Part shown: one piece after another, positions 1-7,000 of the stretch | Layout of the letters: each line of letters starts with the position of its first letter | Numbering within the stretch: position 1 is the stretch's first letter | Source: Candidatus Aenigmatarchaeota archaeon | GTDB taxonomy: Archaea > Aenigmatarchaeota > Aenigmatarchaeia > PWEA01 > JAGHBM01 | Direction of reading: 5' to 3' | Assembly: GCA_023133195.1 (NCBI GenBank) | Contig: JAGLWW010000030.1 | Span: 1 to 7,612 of the forward strand | DNA length: 7,612 bases | Program-made: the position numbers and the translations under genes | Notes under the pieces: generated by a model | Database searches by the model: none | Seen by the model: only the letters and a program-made list of their open reading frames with translations | Told to the model about the DNA's origin: nothing

Positions 1-93
1 AGAAGGAGCAATGCAGGATTTGTAAAAGTTTTTACCCATGAAGAGTTTGTAAAGGTTCTAGTTAAAGAGCTTACACTTAGGAGAGTTATCTAG
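1..93 (+). CDS. C-terminal end of an unidentified protein (5' end outside window)
   Basis: Frame 1 is open from the first base to a TAG at 91-93 and gives 30 residues ending in KELTLRRVI. The other two plus frames stop within the first 40 bases. The peptide is mixed, charged and helix-like (FTHEEFVKVLVKEL), which looks like the C-terminus of a soluble protein rather than non-coding DNA. The fragment is too short to name a family. It lies 43 bases upstream of the next plus-strand gene, which appears to have its own promoter, so the two need not be cotranscribed. Confidence 0.5.
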   Translation, partial: RRSNAGFVKVFTHEEFVKVLVKELTLRRVI

Positions 94-97
94 TTGC

Positions 98-119
98 CTT
101 GATATGTTTTTATATCAAG
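98..119. repeat. 8-bp perfect palindrome around the TATA-like box
   Basis: CTTGATAT (98-105) and ATATCAAG (112-119) are perfect reverse complements separated by GTTTTT. The right arm overlaps the TATA-like element of the downstream gene. This is the position where archaeal repressors commonly block TBP, so it could be an operator. As RNA it would form only a weak AT-rich hairpin just after the upstream stop codon, with no U-tract following it, so a terminator is less likely. Chance occurrence in AT-rich DNA is possible. Confidence 0.4.
107..116 (+). promoter_or_regulatory. Archaeal TATA-like box for the M50-like gene
   Basis: TTTTTATATC contains TTTATAT (109-115), close to the archaeal TATA consensus. 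Its centre is about 25 bases upstream of the ATG at 137. That places the expected transcription start at or next to the ATG, giving a leaderless message. This fits the absence of any Shine-Dalgarno sequence in the bases before 137. Confidence 0.5.
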
Positions 120-136
120 ATATACTTAATAATTTT

Positions 137-1144
137 ATGAAAAGAGCACCCCTGTTGATTTTATTTCTATTAATTCTCTCTCCACTTTCACTTGCTGATG
201 GACTGGAGGTGAGAGAAGGTGAAAGTGATATACACATAACAGTAGAACTTCCACGCACGGTAAGTCCCTTGCACTTAAATCCTGAGATATTCCTCTGCAG
301 AGACGGATGTAAGCCCGTTGATATTAAATCCCTAAGCTATAATGGAGGAAAGGAGATAGACTTTTTCATAGCACCGGAAGAATCGGGTAGTTACGACTTA
401 AAAATTTTTTTGACAATCGATGGCAGAAGAGTTTCGTATCAAAGGAAGATAGAAACCCGAAAAGATTACGAAAAAGAAGAGGTTGTAAAAGAGCAAATGG
501 GTGTGACAGGTAACATAATGAGAAACGCCTCAAGCCCGATTTTTATTTTTGGTGCTTTGACTCTTTTCTTGTTTTTATCCCTTTTCAAACCGGAAAAAAG
601 TTTTATCAAAACAAGGTTCTTCAAGCTTTTGAAAACCGAAACGAAGGTTCTAATAGTTTTTATTCTCTCTTTCCTGATTTTCGCCTCAGTTACCCATGAG
701 TTTTTTCATATTTTCACCGCAGGCATCTTCAATTGCCCGGCTGTTCTCGAGTCATTCATACCGGTTTATAGCCCCACTTCCGTATCCCTTTCTTGCGAAA
801 TCACGAGCATCCAAAGCATCCTGATTTTAAGTGCCGGTTTAATTGGTAATTTGATTTTGGGAGTTTTGTTTTATCTCCTCTCAATCTTAAAGAAAAATCA
901 AACTCTCCTTTTATCCACTATCTCTCTGGCCTTCTTCTCCTCTTCTTTTTTTTACTTGTTTTACACAACCGGTGACATACACAACATAATGAAAATCCTT
1001 TACATAACCTTGCCGCAATTTTATCTGGACCTTGCAGGGATATCCCTAATACTGACATCGTTTTATCTTTTCTTTAGAAGGCATATAATTAAAACAACGG
1101 CACGAGGCCCAGATACCACAGGAATATGTAAACCAGTAGTATAA
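137..1144 (+). CDS. Putative M50-like intramembrane zinc metalloprotease with N-terminal ectodomain
   Basis: This 335-residue membrane protein is probably related to site-2-type (M50) proteases, which cut substrates within the membrane. Residues 1-20 form a signal peptide (MKRAPLLILFLLILSPLSLA). Residues 21-130 are a hydrophilic, probably beta-rich ectodomain with two nearby cysteines (C54, C58) and a charged stretch (105-120). About five hydrophobic segments follow (133-150, 170-197, 225-250, 257-277, 287-312). The second carries HEFFH (187-191), the zinc-binding HExxH of metalloproteases. The third has AGLIGN (233-238), resembling the M50 'AGPxxN' motif. GDIHN (279-283) could supply the third, acidic zinc ligand in place of the usual LDG. 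Start: an in-frame ATG at 104 would put 11 polar residues before the signal peptide and lies beside the TATA box, so 137 is preferred; no SD is present. The last 17 residues (319-335) are encoded antisense to the neighbouring gene and look non-conserved. The motifs are clear by eye, but the family assignment and activity are inferred; a catalytically dead relative is possible. Confidence 0.75.
   Translation: MKRAPLLILFLLILSPLSLADGLEVREGESDIHITVELPRTVSPLHLNPEIFLCRDGCKPVDIKSLSYNGGKEIDFFIAPEESGSYDLKIFLTIDGRRVSYQRKIETRKDYEKEEVVKEQMGVTGNIMRNASSPIFIFGALTLFLFLSLFKPEKSFIKTRFFKLLKTETKVLIVFILSFLIFASVTHEFFHIFTAGIFNCPAVLESFIPVYSPTSVSLSCEITSIQSILILSAGLIGNLILGVLFYLLSILKKNQTLLLSTISLAFFSSSFFYLFYTTGDIHNIMKILYITLPQFYLDLAGISLILTSFYLFFRRHIIKTTARGPDTTGICKPVV
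1089..1144. other. 56-base convergent overlap of two coding regions
   Basis: The plus-strand M50-like gene ends with TAA at 1142-1144. The minus-strand gene ends with TAA read from 1091 down to 1089. The shared 56 bases encode the end of the last hydrophobic helix of the minus-strand protein (ending YLGLVPLF) and the final 17 residues of the plus-strand protein (ending TTGICKPVV). There is no room for a separate terminator between the genes, so any termination signals must lie inside coding sequence. Confidence 0.85.
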
Positions 1145-3296
1145 ATGTGGATGCGGAAACTATCGGATAAAGGATGCCCACATACTTTCCTCTCCTCCTG
1201 AGTATTATCAACAGGGTCAGCAGTATCAGGAATATTACCACCAGCAAAGGTATCAGGGGCAAGCCAAAAGGAAGCAGTGCGGAGGGAGGGGCTACGTTTA
1301 TCTTTATCTTTGCAAACGCATACGCCTTCTGGTCACTTTCCACTATTAACATGGCGTTGCAGGTCTTGGGTCCAACCATAGTCTTTACTTTCAGATTAAG
1401 TCCGTTTTCCTCATCAAGGTTCAGTTCTATCTCCGGCGAGGTCACGTTGAGGATACACTCTTCTATGTTTTCCAGTTTTGCCTTGATTCCAGTAAGAGGT
1501 TTCTTTCCTATGTTCTTGACCAGTATGGGTATGTATTCCCATGAGTCCGAATCCAGTGTGATTTCCGAGGGACTTTCCACTATCTTTATCTTTGCCAGGA
1601 ACTTGCCGGGCAGCACTTCAAACCAGAAGTAAGTCATATCCAGGATGTCCCCGTTGCTTGATATGGCCTGAACAGGTATAGCGTATACAGAAGGTTCTAC
1701 CTTGTAAGTAGGCTGGATGAAAAGGGTTCTGTTGAGTTTTTCTTTAGGTGCTATTGTATCCACCTGAGCATTCTCTACAATCCAGTCCTCTCCAACTATC
1801 GGCACAAGAGTTATGTCATTGACTGTCTTGCTCCCGAGATTTTCTATGACAAATTCAACAGGGGTCAACTGTTCCTGCATACCGCTGACTTCTGGTTCGA
1901 CGGGATATATGTTTATCTCTATAGGTCCCGGTTCAGGTGTCGGTTTAGGCGAAGGTGATGGAGAGGGCTCGGGATACGGTTCTGGAGAGGGCTGTTCCAC
2001 TTGACCGCCATATTCTACAACAACCTCAAACACATCTGATATTTCCGCGCTTCCGTTGCACTGGAAAATTTCGGAACACAATATATTATCTCCAGCACCA
2101 TTTACCTCACAATCAGAAATTATATACCTGTCCGTGTAGCCCATAAAAGTCTCTACAAATGTTACATTGCTTCCACCAGAGTCAAGACTAGTGACGGTAA
2201 GCTCCCCTAAATTATTGTTTATCAAATATCCAGAATACCCGCATTCATCATCCGTGACGTTCGTATCTTCGCTGATGCATGCATAGCAATATTTTGTGCA
2301 GTTTTCCATGTAAAACGTGTAAGCATTGTATATTGTACCAGAAATATTTGATGTTCCATGATAAGTCGATGTGCTCATATTCTGACCGGATACATTCACA
2401 GATGATGTGCTGGTTGTGTTGAACTTATGTTCCCTTCCGTAATTAGGCGAAGAAGTTCTCATAATAAGATATGAACATTCTGTCTGGTTTCCGTCATGGA
2501 CCTCAGTACAGTTAGCGGTCTGGTTATAGTTTGGCCAGTTATATGTGTTGTTCCCTATGTTGAACATGCCAATATATCTTGTTATGCCATGCCAGTAATA
2601 GAATCCCAGAGGAGTGTCATTATATGTTTTCCAAAGACCGTAGTGCAAATCATCTTCTCCCGACTGCAATTCTATGGTATCATCATAGAGTGGACCCCAA
2701 ACTACTGTATTGTTTTCATATTTAAGATGCATCTCGCTGGTCTCGTTTACAACCATGTTCCCTATATTTTCATTTATCTGGATAAAAAATACAGTCTGCC
2801 CCCTTACCACTTCTTCCGGTATAAAATAAAAACTGAATCCCACCCCGCAACATGGCGCTACTTCTATTGATATGACTGCTTCTTCAGTATCTATTATTTT
2901 TATGCTGAAACTGCGGGTATCCGAGACAGTATAGTTCCCAATAGAATCATTTACAAATACTTCATAATAATACGTCTCCGTCTCGTTGTTTAGCGTATAC
3001 ACCAAATCATACAAACCACCCAATTCATACGGGTTGGTTATGTTGGTCATCTCAAGAGTTTCATTCATTTGAGTACCATTGAAAAGATATGTAAGATTAA
3101 CCAGTACCTTGTCTATATTGCAATCTGGGTCTGTTACGTTTTCCCTTATTATATCCGCTCTTATGGTCACGTTGTCCTCGAATTCCAAGACACCGGGAAA
3201 ATCTGATACGTAGTTTATTATTGGGGAAGCATTTACAGCCGGAAGGAAAATTAAAAAAACTAGAATTATTAATACTAATGGGAGTGCTCTCTTCAT
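1089..3296 (-). CDS. Secreted, membrane-anchored glycoprotein with proline-rich linker and NEW3/CARDB-like domains
   Basis: This 735-residue surface protein has an unknown specific role. Residues 1-23 are a signal peptide (MKRALPLVLIILVFLIFLPA...). Residues 25-135 look like an Ig-type domain ('YYYEVFVNDSIGNYTVSDT', as in many surface Ig repeats). Residues 140-430 form a head with paired CC (149-150), a cysteine cluster (C333, C337, C340, C352) and further cysteines at 396, 407 and 413. A proline-rich spacer (436-458) follows, then two beta-sandwich domains (about 460-563 and 566-668) that resemble NEW3/CARDB-type modules (PVEFVIENLGSKTVNDI; IPILVKNIGKKPLTGI). Two hydrophobic helices follow (about 676-699 and 706-733), separated by RRRGK. 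About 26 N-X-S/T sequons are present, 24 of them before the linker. The start at 3296 is set by the signal peptide and an AGGAG site; an upstream ATG at 3323 would add nine residues and overlap the preceding gene. Only one base separates it from that gene, so the two are almost certainly cotranscribed. It overlaps the convergent M50-like gene at its 3' end. Confidence 0.8.
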   Translation of the reverse strand: MKRALPLVLIILVFLIFLPAVNASPIINYVSDFPGVLEFEDNVTIRADIIRENVTDPDCNIDKVLVNLTYLFNGTQMNETLEMTNITNPYELGGLYDLVYTLNNETETYYYEVFVNDSIGNYTVSDTRSFSIKIIDTEEAVISIEVAPCCGVGFSFYFIPEEVVRGQTVFFIQINENIGNMVVNETSEMHLKYENNTVVWGPLYDDTIELQSGEDDLHYGLWKTYNDTPLGFYYWHGITRYIGMFNIGNNTYNWPNYNQTANCTEVHDGNQTECSYLIMRTSSPNYGREHKFNTTSTSSVNVSGQNMSTSTYHGTSNISGTIYNAYTFYMENCTKYCYACISEDTNVTDDECGYSGYLINNNLGELTVTSLDSGGSNVTFVETFMGYTDRYIISDCEVNGAGDNILCSEIFQCNGSAEISDVFEVVVEYGGQVEQPSPEPYPEPSPSPSPKPTPEPGPIEINIYPVEPEVSGMQEQLTPVEFVIENLGSKTVNDITLVPIVGEDWIVENAQVDTIAPKEKLNRTLFIQPTYKVEPSVYAIPVQAISSNGDILDMTYFWFEVLPGKFLAKIKIVESPSEITLDSDSWEYIPILVKNIGKKPLTGIKAKLENIEECILNVTSPEIELNLDEENGLNLKVKTMVGPKTCNAMLIVESDQKAYAFAKIKINVAPPSALLPFGLPLIPLLVVIFLILLTLLIILRRRGKYVGILYPIVSASTFILLVYIFLWYLGLVPLF
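1923..1991 (-). repeat. Proline-rich PEP/PSP spacer coding segment
   Basis: Residues 436-458 of the 735-residue protein run as short PS/PE/PK dipeptide-like repeats (PSPEPYPEPSPSPSPKP, then TPEPGP). Such segments form stiff extended spacers in surface proteins. Here it separates the sequon-rich, cysteine-containing head from the membrane-proximal stalk. The simple-sequence DNA is prone to length variation between strains. Confidence 0.8.
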
Positions 3297-3297
3297 G

Positions 3298-4059
3298 TTA
3301 TCTCCTAAGTCTTCTATATACAAAATAAATCAAAATTACCAGGGCTATTGCAGCAATTATGTAAAGAAAAGAAACGGAATCCTCCTTGTCCCCGCCCAGA
3401 GAGAAAAACCCGGTTGGCAACTGGCCTCTTTCTTCTTCTTGCGTTTCTTTCTCGGAATCTTTTACTCCTATATTCCAAAAACCACTATCACTCTCTGACT
3501 TGTTGGATTGAAGTTCCTGGTAGAATTGCTCAAGGGTTTCTTCATACTCTTCCCAAGTTCTTGCGTTTATATTGCCTGGAACGGTTATTGCGTAACTGAA
3601 TTCTCTTGCTGCTTTCATTTTTTCCCTTATGCCGCTTGAACCTCCCCCCTCTGTAGTGGCAGTTGCAACTATCTTTACGATATGATAGTTTCTGGAGATG
3701 TCGCTTATGTTATCAGGGATTTTCAGGGTAACGTACACAGGCACGGTTTTGGCATAATTATTGCCAAGGACCACCCATTCCTCTTCGCCCATTGGGTTAA
3801 TTACATCCATCTGGTTCTCAAGTACGAAATACCTCGGGTTTATGAATGTTCTTATTTCGTTGCTGCCTGTTTTTTCGATTTTCACAACCAACGGTGTGTT
3901 TCTGTAATTGAAGAAAGAAAGCTTGAATTCCCTTATTTCACCCGGTATCATTGTAACTCTTTGGTTATGCCCGATCGAGCCAAAACTCATCTGGTCTGCG
4001 TACACCACTTTTGAAAAAAGTACCAAAGCTATTATAAAAAACAGATATGCTTTTTTCAT
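3298..4059 (-). CDS. Small membrane-anchored Ig-fold protein, DUF916/chaperone-like (tentative)
   Basis: This is a 253-residue protein. Residues 1-21 are a signal peptide (MKKAYLFFIIALVLFSKVVYA). Residues 22-160 form one beta-sandwich domain with the pattern 'PGE..EFKLSFFNYRNTPLVVKIE' (39-62), then 'EEWVVL' (93-98) and 'VPVYVTLKIPDNIS' (106-119). That order recalls DUF916-like proteins and related Ig-fold chaperone-type domains, in which an extracellular domain follows 'pG....l.v.N.....v.v'. Residues 165-225 are acidic and low-complexity, probably a flexible stalk. Residues 229-247 form one transmembrane helix followed by a basic tail (RRLRR), so the domain faces outward. Only two or three sequons are visible (N117, N186), far fewer than in its neighbours. 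It starts 37 bases after the giant surface protein and ends one base before the next gene. I infer a role as partner, anchor or assembly factor for the giant protein. The family match is from memory of patterns and is not secure. Confidence 0.65.
   Translation of the reverse strand: MKKAYLFFIIALVLFSKVVYADQMSFGSIGHNQRVTMIPGEIREFKLSFFNYRNTPLVVKIEKTGSNEIRTFINPRYFVLENQMDVINPMGEEEWVVLGNNYAKTVPVYVTLKIPDNISDISRNYHIVKIVATATTEGGGSSGIREKMKAAREFSYAITVPGNINARTWEEYEETLEQFYQELQSNKSESDSGFWNIGVKDSEKETQEEERGQLPTGFFSLGGDKEDSVSFLYIIAAIALVILIYFVYRRLRR
3302..3306 (-). promoter_or_regulatory. Ribosome binding site deciding the start of the 735-residue protein
   Basis: On the minus strand the sequence reads AGGAG, five bases, then ATG at 3296. 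The site lies inside the last codons of the preceding gene, whose TAA (3300-3298) is one base before the ATG. This supports the start at 3296 over the ATG at 3323 and suggests translational coupling. Confidence 0.75.
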
Positions 4060-4082
4060 GTTATAACCTTTGTTTTTTGGAA

Positions 4083-4096
4083 TTTATATTTTTAAA
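4083..4096 (-). promoter_or_regulatory. Possible TATA box for the two-gene downstream unit
   Basis: In the 37-base gap after the giant surface-protein gene the minus strand reads TTTAAAAATATAAA, centred about 29 bases before the ATG at 4059. The expected transcription start would be within a few bases of the ATG. A weak SD-like AAAGGT also sits seven bases before the ATG, so readthrough from the upstream gene with ordinary ribosome binding is also possible. Both could operate. Confidence 0.4.
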
Positions 4097-7000
4097 TCAC
4101 CATGAGGCGTTAGCCATTATGGTTATACTGCCCGTATATTGACCGTAATAAACAGGAGGAGTATCCAGCCAGAAATATGTGTCGTACGTGATACCGGATG
4201 GCGGGCTTGACTGTATTAACTGGTAGGAATTGTTCATGCGTGTTGATGTTAGGTAGCCGCTACATTCTTTGCACCAGCTGATATTAGATACTTCTATCGG
4301 TGTCGATGTGGAACCCGTAAGGTCCGTGCCCTTTATGTAAAGGCCTGCTGCATCATTCGAGTTTTCATCTAGTCCCACCTGGTAAGGATTGCCCGGTGCT
4401 GCTAATCCTTGCTGGTCAGAGTCTTGGTTTCCCCAATCTATACTGCCAGTGGATACGTTCAGCACCAGGACTATTCCTATCCTTACCAGAGAGTTGTTTG
4501 TGTCGTTAGACGGGTTTGAGAACAATACATCTATGTTATAGTAAGAGTCGAGGCTGCCAGTTGAATTCACTTTCCAAATCATCGTGCAATTATCATCTTG
4601 GTTTAGGTTACAGTTCTGCGGATTTGAGTCAAAGGTGTAGAAAGGTGTGGCTCCGGGAGTGGTTGATATGTCTGTGTTGGGTTCTGAACCGCTGGAGTTG
4701 TATCTTGCCCTTCCCTGAACCGAACCACAGTTGGCGTCCCTGCAGATTACCGTGGCATTGACTGTGAAGTTCCTGTACCGCGGAACTATGGTGTTGTCCG
4801 GTGGTTCGTTTAAGAATACAATAAGTTTTCCCGCAACTCCTGTTATGTTCACAGTTGTATTGTCCTCATAACTTTCAGAAGCATTATAATACAAAGTAGC
4901 ATTATCGGTTATGTTGCACTTGGGATAATAATATCCCTCAGTATAACCGGTCGTATCCCAGTTTACAGTTGCGTAGCCGCTTGAATTCGTTAGGTCGTTG
5001 CCGAGACTTATGCTGTCCGTGGAGTTTTCAACATAGAATTCAACCGGATAATTTTGTATACTGGCGCTTGTGTTGGAGTTCATCACATGGCATGTCAGAG
5101 GAATCGTACTACCCTGAGAATACTCACCGTCGTCCGGGTAAGTCCAGTTGACTTCAGACCATCCCCAGACAAAGATTGTAACGTTATTCTCGTCTGAGTC
5201 ATAATACTGTTTCGTGACATTCACTGTTATTAATTCTGCTCCCACGGAGTGGCCCGCGGGGATTTGCCAGGTCGTGTTTTCCCCGGAGCCTATATAATTC
5301 GTGGTGTTGGTCCAGTTGGCTGTATCCGGAGTGACGCCTATATCATTTTCATCCTTAGTCGTTGAATTTAAGTTTACGGTATCACCAACATTAAAACTCG
5401 ATTCATTTTCCGGATAATCTACACTTACGTTTAATATGCCCATCAGGGTGATTTGGCTGAATGCATCGTCATCCGCACCCGTTGTGTTATAGTAAGCGGA
5501 TGGTTTGTCGTTTATAAGGCACCTTAATGTTTTCACTCCAACCGTTTCAGTTTGCGCATCCCAAGTGACAGTGGCATAGCCTGTGGAATTTGTGTTAGTC
5601 GAATTTATCCATACCCAATCATCATCATAAAAGTCTATTTGATAATCTTCAATGCCGTATCCGCCGTCCTTGTCGATTACCCTGCATGTAAGGGGAATGG
5701 TTCCTCTATATTGATTTCCTGCCGGTTCTGTCCACTCTACCTTGCTTCTTCCCCACACCTCAAAGTTTTTGTAAGGCAGGGTATCGTTCCAGTTTTCCGG
5801 GACCGCTTGGTCAGATGCGTTGATTTTTGCCACATGCACGCCGGTAATCCAGGAAGAGTTGGTTACAATTGTGTGATTGGTCCAGTTATCACCGCCAATA
5901 GTTTCTGTCGTATATCCGACTATCTGGGAAGAAGTATCGTTATATTTTGTATAGGAATTTCCTATAGATTCATTCCACTGTGCATAGATAAACAAACTAT
6001 CACCCTTCCAGGCAACTATGTCGTTTATTTCGTAAACAATAGCATAAGGCGGGGTTATGTCTTCTCCAGGTTCTTTGGTGGTCAATGTTTCTGTTTTATT
6101 GTTATTCGCAGAAGCATTATACATGATGACGGCATAATCAGTAATGTTACAAACTAACGTATCGGTTCCATTGCTGTAGTCTGTATAGTTCCAGAAAGCC
6201 CAACCAGTTGAGTTTGTTTGATTAATACCCAAAGAGTGCGTGGAGTTGTAGAAAGATACGTTATATCCAGAGAGGGCACTTCCATTTAAGTCTCTTACTT
6301 TACAGCTGAATATTGACCACTCTCCCTCATAAATTATACTCGGGTCAATATCACTGTCACTTACCTCAGACCAGCCCCAAACTTCCGTGGTGTTGACAAG
6401 TGTTTCATTCTCATTGCTTGAAGTATCGTTTGCATATATCCTCCACCCCAGTATGCCTGGCGTCATAGTTGTAGGAAGGGTTACTTCAAAATCAGACCAA
6501 CCGTCGGTATCGTCAATCCAGATGGGACTTGCCAAGGAACTGTTCTGCCAGATTACTGTCTCATTGGTTGAGAGCCATGCATAATCCACCTTTACATTGT
6601 CAGTCCAGTATGCTCTATAGAGGATAGCATCTCCCTTATGCGCAACGGAAATGTTCTGAGTTACCTGTGAGTATTTAGGTGATTCTGTCTCAATTGTGCG
6701 CAATGTCTGTAATTCCTGATTGTCGGACGATGCATTGTAAAACATGGTCGCGTTGTCAGTGATGTTGCACGTTATATTTTCATAACCCAGGCTATTATCA
6801 GTAAAGGTAAAGCTTGCCCACCCGGTCTGGTTTGTCTGGTTTACACCCAGTTGCTCCGTGGAGTTGTAGAAAGCCACGCTGTAACCGGAAATACCGCTTG
6901 TATTATCAGAGACCACCCTGCAGGACATCGTTACAGGATTTCCTTGGACAACAGTAGACGGATTTATACTACTGCTTGGCACGCTTGACCAGCCCCAAAC

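Noticed and set aside
98..119. The palindrome as an intrinsic terminator of the first gene
   Set aside because: The stem is AT-rich and weak, and no T-tract follows it on the plus strand.
104..136. Upstream in-frame ATG at 104 as the start of the M50-like gene
   Set aside because: It would add 11 residues before a clear signal peptide and would lie on the TATA-like box. No SD is suitably placed (AGGAG at 79-83 is about 20 bases away).
1813..2004. Plus-strand glycine-rich reading frame
   Set aside because: It is the antisense of the proline-rich spacer; its glycine and serine codons mirror proline codons on the minus strand.
3297..3323. ATG at 3323 as the start of the 735-residue protein
   Set aside because: It overlaps the preceding gene and puts acidic residues before the signal peptide. 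The ATG at 3296 has a good AGGAG site at the right distance.
4100..4468. The C-terminal domain as a true WxL domain
   Set aside because: There are no W-x-L motifs; only the overall locus logic and beta-rich character are similar.
5552..6157. Plus-strand 201-codon reading frame inside the giant gene
   Set aside because: It lies antisense to modules with clear repeat structure and conserved motifs, and has no start signal or recognisable domain of its own.
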